A DNA stretch of 64,000 bases from Gammaproteobacteria bacterium (GTDB taxonomy: Bacteria > Pseudomonadota > Gammaproteobacteria > Legionellales > Legionellaceae). Below, in pieces: positions 37,303 through 45,634 of this stretch. Below the pieces are notes generated by a model, which searched no databases, was not told the DNA's origin, and was given only the letters and a program-made list of their open reading frames with translations. The stretch spans positions 1 through 64,000 of the forward strand of contig JASBUO010000041.1 of assembly GCA_030147855.1 (NCBI GenBank), in the 5' to 3' direction. Within the stretch, counting starts at the first letter, position 1, and every line of letters begins with the position of its first letter. The translations under genes and the position numbers were made by a program.

Positions 37303-38690
37303 TATGATTGCTCCTGATAATATGCAATCTCGCGTAATACGGCCGCAAGCAATTCTCCCATCGTGCCATCACTCGCTATCACTCGCTTTTCTTTGCTTTC
37401 TTCTTTTGCATAACGCGCTGCTTGTTCTAAGTATTGAAGCCCCTCTTCCTTTTTTTGATTTCCTAAAGCAAGCATTGCGAGATAATAATAAGCCTCAGGA
37501 AACGCTTTTTTTAATGCAGCGGCTTCTAAAAAGTACTGTATTGCTCTGGCCTCATTTTCTTTCAGCAAAACCAATGCCAATAAAAAACAACAAATCGGAT
37601 CGCGTATTTTATCTTGTATAACTACTTTCTCTAACATCTCTTTTGCAGTGACAATATCGCCTATTCCAATCAGAGCCTCCCCCTTATACCTATATAGCAT
37701 AGGATTTGATTTAAACATTTTGGTTTCCTTATCAACCGCATCAATCACATCCATAAACTGCCGGTTAATAAGTAAAGTATCCAAGGCTTGATATTCCAAA
37801 CGACGCTGTGCTTGCTGCTCAATATACGAAGACTTTGGGGGACTTGATGTCTGCTGAGACATAACTTTTGACGTATCCGCTACTCGCTTTGTGAGGTAGG
37901 TCACACTATCTTTAAAGTTCATGGAAAATTGCTGTTGATAGTAACGAACAAAATCAGAACAACCTAAAAATAAAACGCCTTGCCCTTGAAGTGCATCGTC
38001 AAAATAAGACAGCGCCTTTTTTACAGAGGCTTCATCAAAATAAATAAAGACATTTCGACACAAGATAAAATCAACACAACCTACAAAATGTGACTTTTCA
38101 AGCAAATTACCATAAGCAAAGGTTGCCATTTTCCTAATGGGCTCAATTAACTGATATTTTTTGCCTTCAGTCACAAAGTACTTAGTGAGCACCTTATCAT
38201 CAACCGAGCGTAGTGCGATGTTTGAATACACTCCCTGGCGTGCCTTCGAAAGAGCCTCGACATTAATATCTGTGCCAAGTAATGTTAAATGCCAGTTCTC
38301 AATATCAGGCATCAGCTCCGATAACAAGATAGCAATTGAATACAGCTCTTCACCACACGCACACCCTGCACTCCATATTGTAATACTCTTATTTCGAACT
38401 AATTTTTTTTGTTGAATTAAGGTCGGCAAAAATGCTTCTCTTAACAAGCGGAATAAAGAAACATCTCTAAAAAAATAGCTCTCTTGTATCGTTAACAAGC
38501 TCACCATTTTTTCGGTCACTTGTTTATCGCCTGCATTCAAAGCTGATAAAAAGGTTTGTAAATCCCAGTTTTTTTCCTTTAAATATTGCATGACTTGAAC
38601 AATCACTTTTTGCTGTTGGTTTGATAAGATAACTAGCCCAAACTTAGCATATGCCCAGTCTTCGACAGCTTTTAATAAGTAACTATTCAT
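37302..38690 (-). CDS. cheR: CheR methyltransferase with C-terminal TPR domain
   Basis: This 462-residue protein has an N-terminal CheR domain (1-270): the helical subdomain, the SAM site IWSAGCACGEELYSIAILL near residue 107 and CRNVFIYFDEASV near residue 210. A tetratricopeptide-like C terminus (about 310-460) has helices such as YRYKGEALIGIGDIVTAKE and EAYYYLAMLALGNQ. CheR-TPR fusions are typical of WspC-like proteins. It methylates receptor glutamates. It overlaps the upstream cheW by 8 bases. Confidence 0.93.
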   Translation of the reverse strand: MNSYLLKAVEDWAYAKFGLVILSNQQQKVIVQVMQYLKEKNWDLQTFLSALNAGDKQVTEKMVSLLTIQESYFFRDVSLFRLLREAFLPTLIQQKKLVRNKSITIWSAGCACGEELYSIAILLSELMPDIENWHLTLLGTDINVEALSKARQGVYSNIALRSVDDKVLTKYFVTEGKKYQLIEPIRKMATFAYGNLLEKSHFVGCVDFILCRNVFIYFDEASVKKALSYFDDALQGQGVLFLGCSDFVRYYQQQFSMNFKDSVTYLTKRVADTSKVMSQQTSSPPKSSYIEQQAQRRLEYQALDTLLINRQFMDVIDAVDKETKMFKSNPMLYRYKGEALIGIGDIVTAKEMLEKVVIQDKIRDPICCFLLALVLLKENEARAIQYFLEAAALKKAFPEAYYYLAMLALGNQKKEEGLQYLEQAARYAKEESKEKRVIASDGTMGELLAAVLREIAYYQEQS

Positions 38691-39135
38691 CTCCCGCTCT
38701 AGCTAGATGCGCTTCTGAGTCAATGAGTGCCTCCACTTGTATCACCCACATTGAGCCTGCCTCAGATTCATACACACCCACAACAAAATCAGGCAGTTGA
38801 GATAGTTTTGGTATTTGCATATCACTTTTTTTAAGCGTGGTAACAGACTCTACATTAGCCACCAAAAAGCCAACCAAACCCTTGTCCAGCTGACATAAAA
38901 CAAGCGGTGTGTCTAAATGACGTGGGACTTGCTGAGCGCCTACATAATTTCCGAGGTTATACACTGGCACGCTCACACCATGATAATTTAAAACCCCTTC
39001 AAAACCTTTGGTTTGATTTGGGACTTGATGCAGTCCGGGCAGACGCAATACGATTTGAACTTGAGTTAAAGGCAGTAAAATATGCTGCTCACCCATGCTT
39101 AATTTTAAATATTGTTGTGTGTCACACTGTGGCAT
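38683..39135 (-). CDS. cheW: CheW-like coupling protein, first gene of the operon
   Basis: This 150-residue CheW domain protein has GEQHILLPLTQVQIVLRLPG at the N terminus and FEGVLNYHGVSVPVYNLG in the middle. It starts the nine-gene minus-strand operon; AAGGCG precedes the ATG, and a TATACT box lies at 39167-39172, although no clear -35 is seen. Equivalent to WspD by position next to cheR. Having two different CheW proteins suggests separate array contacts. Confidence 0.88.
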   Translation of the reverse strand: MPQCDTQQYLKLSMGEQHILLPLTQVQIVLRLPGLHQVPNQTKGFEGVLNYHGVSVPVYNLGNYVGAQQVPRHLDTPLVLCQLDKGLVGFLVANVESVTTLKKSDMQIPKLSQLPDFVVGVYESEAGSMWVIQVEALIDSEAHLARAGDE

Positions 39136-39196
39136 AGACGCCTTAAAATAGAAAGCACTATGAGTGAGTATAGACGGTTCTAAGAAGGTATGCGCA

Positions 39197-39982
39197 TTAC
39201 AGTATTGTGTGCAAACACTTTAAAATCAGTGCTGCTGTTTCTTGAGGATATTCAAATGGAAACATATGTGTACCTGGTGTTTCAAGCGATGGAATGCCAT
39301 AACTCTGTAACATACGACGCCTGTCCCCTGCATAAATCACATTGCTTTCACTGCCATACAATAACATAGCCGGCACCTTCAGTTGTTTTGGATAATTGTC
39401 AAAAGTATGTGGCAAGGCCCTATAAATTTGATACTCAATTTCCACATCAAAACGAAGGGTATATCCTGTTTCATCCTGTATCATGCCATAATCAATATAG
39501 TCATTTAAACAGGCATCATCAAAACGCTTAAATAAGTTTCGGCGCTTAAGGTATTGAAAAGCAGCTTCTCTTGTTTTCCAGTGGGTTCGTCTTGTGCGTG
39601 TACGATACGCAGGTGTCACCCTATCAATCCATCCCATTTTTTTAAAGAGCTGTACTGCACGTGCTCTAAAGCGGCTCAGTATAGGAGAGTCTAACAGTAC
39701 CACTGCACGAAATAACTCAGGTGTTTTTAAAGCTGCCAGTATACTTAAAACACCTCCTAAAGAGTGCCCAACAGCAATGACTGGCTCTTGTGACTGTATG
39801 CGAATACTCTCCAAGACCTCATCAACCAAACTTGACCAATTATCTTCAACAGGAAACGCGTCGGTATGTCCTATTTTGTCGATATAACAACAGTCAAACA
39901 CGGTTTCAAGAGGTGTTAAAAGCTGCCTATAACAAGGAGACGGAAATCCATTGCCATGGGCAAAGTGTAATATCGGCTTCAC
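39197..39982 (-). CDS. Alpha/beta hydrolase
   Basis: This 261-residue hydrolase begins with the oxyanion motif FAHGNGFPSPCYRQLL and has the nucleophile elbow VGHSLGGVLS near residue 78; the late catalytic His is in ETPGTHMFPFEYPQ. It has no signal peptide. The family spans esterases and lactonases, so the substrate is open. Its start overlaps the stop of the DUF1189 gene by ATGA, making it the last gene of a clcA-DUF1189-hydrolase operon. Confidence 0.8.
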   Translation of the reverse strand: MKPILHFAHGNGFPSPCYRQLLTPLETVFDCCYIDKIGHTDAFPVEDNWSSLVDEVLESIRIQSQEPVIAVGHSLGGVLSILAALKTPELFRAVVLLDSPILSRFRARAVQLFKKMGWIDRVTPAYRTRTRRTHWKTREAAFQYLKRRNLFKRFDDACLNDYIDYGMIQDETGYTLRFDVEIEYQIYRALPHTFDNYPKQLKVPAMLLYGSESNVIYAGDRRRMLQSYGIPSLETPGTHMFPFEYPQETAALILKCLHTIL

Positions 39983-40863
39983 TTTAATACCATAGCCGTA
40001 TTGTCACGCCGGTACGCGAGTATTCCGAGGCTAAAATATGTCGCCAGTAAAACCATGTACCACACCCCTGTACCTGGATACACGTGCCCCCACGTAAACA
40101 AAGCAAAATAAATAACCGCCTGTGGCGTTGCAGCAACCGCAACCAGCCGTGCGGCAGCTTTAAATGTAAACCGCACTTTAAAGATGAAGCGCGCAACAAA
40201 TTGACCCAAACATGTAAAAGTAAATAAAAGCGTCGTATAAACGCCAAAATAGACCATCAATAATACCGGATAAAATGAAAAGGTTAATGCATAATGAATG
40301 AGTTTCATATGATGAGATTCGAGCCATGCGTCACCCGAAAAATGTACCGTATGATTTGCTCCAAAGGATGAAACAGTCTCTGTTACAGGTGGCATGCTCC
40401 CTCGATTAAATAAATCAACATTGGGCACCAAAATATGTAGTGCACTTTCAGTGACCAAAACACTTGCCTTAGGATATAAAAAGTAAGGAAGCTGTTTAAC
40501 ATTACCTGTTGTATCAATCACAGCAATGACTTCGTCTTGCTTGTTTTTTACCAAATAAGGCATGGGACTATGAAATTTAACCCTCCCTTCATACACTGAA
40601 AACGGCGGCAACTTTTCCATTGGCACCAATAAACTTTGTGCCATGGTATCTTGATAACTCAACATAATACGTGCAGCATAAGGTAACGTCAGTACTGTGA
40701 GCAGCACAAAAAGATACAAAACACCAAATCCACGCCAACGTTTTACAACATCAACATAGAGTTTTCCAGAAAAAAATGATTTATATATCGCCTCAAAAAA
40801 GTGATAATGTGCCACTTGCTTTTCTTTTCTAGAAGGCTTTTTATCGCGACCTAAACGTTTCAT
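39979..40863 (-). CDS. DUF1189-like membrane protein
   Basis: This 294-residue protein has one membrane segment near residues 47-68, a non-membrane middle of about 110 residues and four hydrophobic segments in the C-terminal third. The layout and the LPYFLYPKASVLVTESALHI segment fit the DUF1189 family, whose function is unknown. The N terminus is basic and cytosolic. It starts 6 bases after clcA, and its stop overlaps the hydrolase start, so all three are probably co-expressed. Confidence 0.65.
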   Translation of the reverse strand: MKRLGRDKKPSRKEKQVAHYHFFEAIYKSFFSGKLYVDVVKRWRGFGVLYLFVLLTVLTLPYAARIMLSYQDTMAQSLLVPMEKLPPFSVYEGRVKFHSPMPYLVKNKQDEVIAVIDTTGNVKQLPYFLYPKASVLVTESALHILVPNVDLFNRGSMPPVTETVSSFGANHTVHFSGDAWLESHHMKLIHYALTFSFYPVLLMVYFGVYTTLLFTFTCLGQFVARFIFKVRFTFKAAARLVAVAATPQAVIYFALFTWGHVYPGTGVWYMVLLATYFSLGILAYRRDNTAMVLK

Positions 40864-40869
40864 ACTTCA

Positions 40870-42174
40870 TCACACCTTATTGATAGCCAAAGCTCGTCGT
40901 AGAAGCTGCGTGTAAATGGGTTGTACACCTGCCAGTTGCACAACCGTTGTTGCCATAAGGCAGGATGCCATTAAAGACAAAATAAGTCCGTAATTTTGCG
41001 TCATTTCAACTACCAATACAATGCCCGTAACAGGCGCACGAACAGAGGCTGAAAAAAGAGCTCCCATTGCAGCAACCGCAAACATACCCGGCTGCACAGT
41101 TGTAGTAGCAGGTAAAAATAGCTCGAATACCGCAGAAATCGCAAGTCCAACCAGCGTTCCAAGTGCAAGCATCGGTGCAAAAATGCCTCCAGGAACCCCC
41201 GTTCCATAACAAAGCACTGTCAAAACAAAACGCACTAAAAAAAGCAACATCAGTACGATAAAGCCTGGGGTAAAGGTGAGTGAGCGCTCAATAATGTGAT
41301 ATCCGCCCCCCACAGCATCAGGCCAAAGCCATGCCAAGCCACCCACAAGTGAAGCAATCACTAACACATATAAAAAACGGATACGCACGGTGTGGTTATC
41401 CATCCAAAATAAAACGCGCATCAAAATACGATTAAACACCATTGCAATAAAGCCCACCACAACACCTAGTAACAAAAAGAGCCCTAAAGAGGCAATACTT
41501 GGCGTGTCAAACACATCCATCACGATCGAGGGTTTACCCCCAACAATAAGTTGCAAAGCAATCGTTGCTGCAACACAGCTAATAGCAACGGTTTTAAAGT
41601 GAAGGAAAGACAAAGGAAATGCTCTACGCATCTCCTCCATCACAAACAAAACCCCCGCAAGTGGCGCATTAAATGCTGTCGCAAGACCCGCTGCGGCCCC
41701 CGCTGCAACGAGTGCGTCACAGCGCTTACGGCTTAATGATGTCACGCGCCCTAAAAGCTGACCAATATTGCCACCCATTTGAATAGTGGGACCCTCACGT
41801 CCAAGCACCATACCGCTAGCAATTGATAGAACTCCGCCTACAAATTTTACTGGTAAAACGCGCCACCAACGTATGCTGCGCTCATGCAATAGCGCACCTT
41901 CAATTTCTTGCACTCCACTTCCAGATGCCTCAGGCGCAATGCCTCTTACTAAAAACCAGGCTCCAAGCACCATGAATACCGTAAAGCATGGAAAACTCAC
42001 CCACCCCGGAACACCAAGCATACCCAAGCGTCCTTGATACCTGGAGGCCCATAGGCTAATGCTGTCAATTGCCAGTTGAAACAGTGAGCCAACAACACCG
42101 GTCAGTAAGCCCACTATCAGTGCCGCCAAGTAAAAGAATAAAATTTTTCGATAGCGCATCGCTAAACCATCCAT
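40870..42174 (-). CDS. clcA: ClC-type chloride channel/H+-Cl- exchanger
   Basis: This 434-residue membrane protein has the three selectivity motifs of ClC proteins: GSGVQEIEG near residue 87, GREGPTIQMGG near residue 125 with the gating Glu, and GTGVPGGIFAPMLALG near residue 330. No CBS domains follow, as in E. coli ClcA. It would exchange chloride for protons and assist acid resistance. A 39-base imperfect hairpin lies in the presumed 5' leader. First gene of a three-gene operon. Confidence 0.93.
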   Translation of the reverse strand: MDGLAMRYRKILFFYLAALIVGLLTGVVGSLFQLAIDSISLWASRYQGRLGMLGVPGWVSFPCFTVFMVLGAWFLVRGIAPEASGSGVQEIEGALLHERSIRWWRVLPVKFVGGVLSIASGMVLGREGPTIQMGGNIGQLLGRVTSLSRKRCDALVAAGAAAGLATAFNAPLAGVLFVMEEMRRAFPLSFLHFKTVAISCVAATIALQLIVGGKPSIVMDVFDTPSIASLGLFLLLGVVVGFIAMVFNRILMRVLFWMDNHTVRIRFLYVLVIASLVGGLAWLWPDAVGGGYHIIERSLTFTPGFIVLMLLFLVRFVLTVLCYGTGVPGGIFAPMLALGTLVGLAISAVFELFLPATTTVQPGMFAVAAMGALFSASVRAPVTGIVLVVEMTQNYGLILSLMASCLMATTVVQLAGVQPIYTQLLRRALAINKV

Positions 42175-42218
42175 AGTGCAACTGCTTCCAGAATGGCGTA
42201 CCTGTCGTCAAAAATCCA

Positions 42219-42257
42219 GTGCTACGTATTAAATGAATGCATTTAATTGCGTAGCAC
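42219..42257. repeat. Imperfect hairpin in the leader of clcA
   Basis: Arms GTGCTACG plus ATTAAATG pair with their complements around a 4-base loop, with a 1-versus-2-base internal bulge. It sits 45 bases upstream of clcA. TTTT follows on the plus strand and ATTTTT on the minus strand, so it could be a terminator for read-through from the transpeptidase gene or an mRNA leader element. Confidence 0.5.
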
Positions 42258-42314
42258 TTTTAAAGACTATGGCCTATTGACATTTTCTGGTTACACCTAA
42301 CCCTTCCATACAAA

Positions 42315-42346
42315 TAAAAAAGCCATGGTACATACCATGGCTTTTT
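42315..42346. terminator. Intrinsic terminator of the transpeptidase gene
   Basis: GCCATGG (42322-42328) and its complement (42335-42341) are flanked by A- and T-runs on both sides, giving a hairpin with a T-run in either direction. It lies 11 bases after the stop of the L,D-transpeptidase gene. Confidence 0.88.
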
Positions 42347-42356
42347 GCTATATCCA

Positions 42357-42917
42357 TTAATTATAAGGTTTCACAATGACTGTGGTTCCAACCGTCATGA
42401 AATCTTCATTCAACCATTTAGCTGCACTTGGCAACACGCGAATACATCCATGACTCGAGTTCCACTGAGGCACTTCGTACGCTGCATGAATTGAGTAACC
42501 TTTATAAAAGTGCATACAGTATGGCATGCGTGCACCGCCACCTGTTTCAATCGGATACTTACTTGATTTACAGTCTTCGCCTTTTTTAGAATAAACGCGG
42601 TAAGTCCCCGTCACTGTTTTACAACCACGTCCCACGTCTTCACAGTAAGCTTTCCCACCAGATGCAGCTCCGGTTTTCACCAGGTTACCATTTTTATCAT
42701 AAGCACCCCAAGCTGCAGCATTAGGATCAAAGACAAAAACTTTACGACCGGTAGCACGACGTTTTTCAGGGAATACGCCGGCACCTCGGCTATCCATAGT
42801 ATGTGACATTGTGTAATGCGTATTTCCCGCATCATCCACAATCGGGACAGTTCTATTCGTTGTGGCACAAGATGCTGCCAAAACACAAAACGGTACGACC
42901 AAAGCTAATTTATTCAC
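42357..42917 (-). CDS. L,D-transpeptidase (YkuD family) lipoprotein
   Basis: This 186-residue protein has a lipobox (VLAASCATT) and a C-terminal YkuD domain with the catalytic motif HGCIRVLPSAAKWL near residue 158 and the upstream His in YCMHFYKGYSIHAAY. It would form 3-3 crosslinks in peptidoglycan or attach lipoproteins to it in the periplasm. The start is GTG at 42917 with AGGAGG 8 bases upstream. It is followed by a strong terminator and is a single-gene unit. Confidence 0.9.
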   Translation of the reverse strand: MNKLALVVPFCVLAASCATTNRTVPIVDDAGNTHYTMSHTMDSRGAGVFPEKRRATGRKVFVFDPNAAAWGAYDKNGNLVKTGAASGGKAYCEDVGRGCKTVTGTYRVYSKKGEDCKSSKYPIETGGGARMPYCMHFYKGYSIHAAYEVPQWNSSHGCIRVLPSAAKWLNEDFMTVGTTVIVKPYN

Positions 42918-43007
42918 AATACAATCCTCCTCTTGTTTGAGTTAATTATCGGCCGTATTGTAGAAATATTTAGCAATAAATAAATTTTTTTTGTTTATTG
43001 AGCGCTC

Positions 43008-43037
43008 ATGCGGCCTACTACCCGCAGTAGACCGCAT
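43008..43037. terminator. Hairpin downstream of aspS
   Basis: A 12-bp inverted repeat with one mismatch (43008-43019 and 43026-43037) becomes fully paired with a G-U pair in the minus-strand RNA. It lies 26 bases after the aspS stop. No T-run follows immediately. Confidence 0.5.
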
Positions 43038-43062
43038 AAACATCGACTAAAACGATATATGC

Positions 43063-44394
43063 TTATGGTGATAATCGTGTCGCATCTCTCGGGAACATGG
43101 TCGCCGATTTAATGTTATCAAGCCCCAAAAGCTTTTGGGTTAAACGCTCAAGGCCCATACCAAGCCCACCATGTGGCGGCAAGCCATATTTATGTGCATT
43201 CGAGAAAAACTCAAACTCGTCAGGATTCATCTCTTTTTGCTTCATTTTGGTAATCAACTCATCATAATCATGAATCCGTTGCCCGCCTGAGGTAATTTCA
43301 ATCCCACGAAACAATAAGTCAAAGCTTAAGGTTAACGTTGGCTCATTTGGATCATCCTTTGCGTAAAAAGGACGTTTTGCCGAAGGGTAATGTGTAATAA
43401 ATACAAAGTCTGAGTTATGTTTTGCTTTGATATACTCTGAGATTTTTAATTCTTCAATCGGTGCCAAGTCAAACGAATCTTTGGGCTTAATGCCATATTC
43501 TTTTTCTACGATATCTTTTACTTCATAAAAACGTAATACTGGAATCGTATCAATCACAGGCAACTCGACATTCCACATTGCCAGTTCATGTGATACCTGC
43601 CCATTTAAATGCTCAAACACATATTTCAACATAGCTGCTTCTAAATTCAGTACATCGTAGAAAGATTCAATATGTGAAAATTCTAAGTCCATCGATGTAT
43701 ATTCATTGATGTGTCGATTCGTGTGATGCTTCTCAGCCCGAAAAACCGGTGCAATCTCAAATACACGCTCAAATACACCTGTGCAAAATTCTTTATAAAA
43801 CTGCGGCGACTGTGTTAAAAATGCCTGTTTCCCAAAGTATTCAAATGAGAAGATATTGGCCCCTCCCTCTGCGCCTTCTTTCACAATTTTAGGAGAGCGT
43901 ACTTCAGTAAACTGTTCTGCGATTAAAAATGCCCGAACCCCTTGAACAAGCGCTGATTGAATTCTGAAAATTGCTTTCTCAAGTGGATGACGCATTGATA
44001 AGTAACGAAAGTCAAACTTCACATCATTATGAATATCAAGTTTTTTCTTCGTTACATCAAATGGCATCGGCTCTGATGGCGTACTCAAAATTGTATAATC
44101 TGTCAGTTGAATTTCACAATGCTTAGGGTTTACAAAAGTATCTTTAATGTTGGTTTCGGTAACCTTACCTTTAATGCTAATTGCACCGTTTTCTTTAATA
44201 CCTGTTGCACCTAAATCCCCTGTGAACACTACCTGAATGAGGTCGTTTCCGTGCTGTAACAAAATAAATCCAAACTCTGAAAGCACACGTAACTTATATA
44301 CAAACCCGCTCAGCTCAACCGTCTCACCAATGTGGTCTGCAATATTCACAAGCTTAAGTTTTGGGCTTAGCTCTGAAGCAATTGTCATACTCAT
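43063..44394 (-). CDS. aspS: Aspartyl-tRNA synthetase, archaeal/eukaryal type
   Basis: This 443-residue class IIb synthetase has an N-terminal OB fold (SGFVYKLRVLSEFGFILLQ), motif 2 (FRAEKHHTNRHINEYTSMDLE) and motif 3 (GGLGMGLERLTQKLLGLDNI) ending in FPRDATRLSP. It lacks the GAD insertion and the extra C-terminal length of bacterial AspRS (about 590), and so belongs to the archaeal/eukaryal group found in a minority of bacteria. Those enzymes are often non-discriminating and can make Asp-tRNA(Asn). Since asnS is also present in this window, the reason for this type is not obvious. The start is the first of two in-frame ATGs (44394 and 44388). Confidence 0.9.
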   Translation of the reverse strand: MSMTIASELSPKLKLVNIADHIGETVELSGFVYKLRVLSEFGFILLQHGNDLIQVVFTGDLGATGIKENGAISIKGKVTETNIKDTFVNPKHCEIQLTDYTILSTPSEPMPFDVTKKKLDIHNDVKFDFRYLSMRHPLEKAIFRIQSALVQGVRAFLIAEQFTEVRSPKIVKEGAEGGANIFSFEYFGKQAFLTQSPQFYKEFCTGVFERVFEIAPVFRAEKHHTNRHINEYTSMDLEFSHIESFYDVLNLEAAMLKYVFEHLNGQVSHELAMWNVELPVIDTIPVLRFYEVKDIVEKEYGIKPKDSFDLAPIEELKISEYIKAKHNSDFVFITHYPSAKRPFYAKDDPNEPTLTLSFDLLFRGIEITSGGQRIHDYDELITKMKQKEMNPDEFEFFSNAHKYGLPPHGGLGMGLERLTQKLLGLDNIKSATMFPRDATRLSP

Positions 44395-44415
44395 GATATT
44401 TATCCAATCATTTAA

Positions 44416-44778
44416 TTAATCTTTCTTATCTTCTTCGGGCAGTAATGCTTTGATTGCAAGTAGCAATTGTTCGTCCGTACACTCAAAGCATCCCCCGCGT
44501 GGAGGCATCGCACGTAATCCTTCATCGGTATGCTTTACCAGTGTGTCCATGCCTTGCTCAAGCCTTGGCAGCCAATCTTTTGAAACTTTAGGTCTTGGCG
44601 CCCCAAGTGAAATCACCGGGCGTGATGCATGGCAGGTGCCACAAAAATGCTGTACGATCTGCTCCCCCTCATCCGGCACACCTTTAATTCGTTCTAAAAA
44701 GGCACTCGGATGATGGCTTGCACCCCATACCGTGGTTACACAAAACATCATTAATAAACCGACCGTTTTCATACCCAT
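44416..44778 (-). CDS. Cytochrome c5-like protein
   Basis: This protein of about 120 residues has a signal peptide (TVGLLMMFCVTTVWGA), the heme motif CGTCH near residue 46 and the axial Met region RAMPPRGGCFECTDEQLLLAI; the second CxxC pair is characteristic of cytochrome c5. It should carry electrons in the periplasm. The start at 44778 is the likeliest of several close ATGs (44772 is an alternative). It follows the methyltransferase gene closely on the same strand. Confidence 0.85.
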   Translation of the reverse strand: MGMKTVGLLMMFCVTTVWGASHHPSAFLERIKGVPDEGEQIVQHFCGTCHASRPVISLGAPRPKVSKDWLPRLEQGMDTLVKHTDEGLRAMPPRGGCFECTDEQLLLAIKALLPEEDKKD

Positions 44779-44793
44779 ATCTAAAAACACGCC

Positions 44794-45612
44794 CTATTTT
44801 TTAGCCAATACCACATCAACTACATGCGTGTCATGATATGGAAATGTAAAAATACGCTCAAATAACCGTTTCAACCGTTGTAGTAAAAAGTTTTTAGGTA
44901 ACATACGAATCGATAAGCTATTTAAAAACCAAGTACCCTCAATACCAAACAATGCTAAAGCGTCAATATCTTCGAGTACAATTGGCAAATGAAAGCGCTT
45001 ATGTTCCAATACCTCAAAGTCATACTGCCTAAATGCCTCTAATAGCTCTTTTTCTCCCGGTGCAACCGTTGTGTTCTTTAAAATAGACTTATAATAATGT
45101 CCAACCACACTACTCAGTAATGTTCCCTCTGCAATAAAATCAGCTAAATATTGCTGCGCTACAGGGAAAGAATCATATGTTGTGGTAATAAAAGAAAAGT
45201 ACCCTTCTTTTTTAGTTAAAGCACGTACCGAGTCAAACAACGCAGGCATTGGAATATAGGCATTAATAAAATGCGCAAGCACTAAATCCTGACTGTGCTG
45301 CGGCAACAATTTTTTTACGTCAACCGCACTGGCTTCAATGGTGTTTAAATTCAAGGATTCCTTTGCACGCTTTAACATTTCAGCAGAAACATCCACCCCT
45401 GTAAATGAAGCGTCCGCCATCACCCGTTGCAATTTTTTCAAAAAAGCACCATCGCCTACACCTAAATCCAATACACGAAGGTTTGAATCACGGTCAGGAA
45501 TTAGTCGCTCAACCTGCGCTATTGCAGCCTGATGACTCTTTGTAATCGAGCCAAATTGATCGGCCATATCATATTGATCAGCTAAATCATTGTACATCGC
45601 CTTCAAAGTCAT
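44794..45612 (-). CDS. SAM-dependent class I methyltransferase
   Basis: This protein of about 272 residues has the SAM motif VLDLGVGDGAFLKKL near residue 50 and the acidic post-I residue in FTGVDVSAEMLKRA. The C-terminal part has no recognisable extra domain. The substrate cannot be told. I prefer the second ATG (45612) because AGGATGAGT gives it a spaced ribosome-binding site; the first ATG at 45618 directly abuts the AGG. It lies between der and the cytochrome gene. Confidence 0.8.
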   Translation of the reverse strand: MTLKAMYNDLADQYDMADQFGSITKSHQAAIAQVERLIPDRDSNLRVLDLGVGDGAFLKKLQRVMADASFTGVDVSAEMLKRAKESLNLNTIEASAVDVKKLLPQHSQDLVLAHFINAYIPMPALFDSVRALTKKEGYFSFITTTYDSFPVAQQYLADFIAEGTLLSSVVGHYYKSILKNTTVAPGEKELLEAFRQYDFEVLEHKRFHLPIVLEDIDALALFGIEGTWFLNSLSIRMLPKNFLLQRLKRLFERIFTFPYHDTHVVDVVLAKK

Positions 45613-45634
45613 ACTCATCCTGTTTTTCTTTTTT

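Noticed and set aside
42977..43000. AT-rich run downstream of aspS as a possible origin or curved-DNA element
   Set aside because: It is short, without DnaA-box-like repeats, and is better seen as the tail of the transcription end region.
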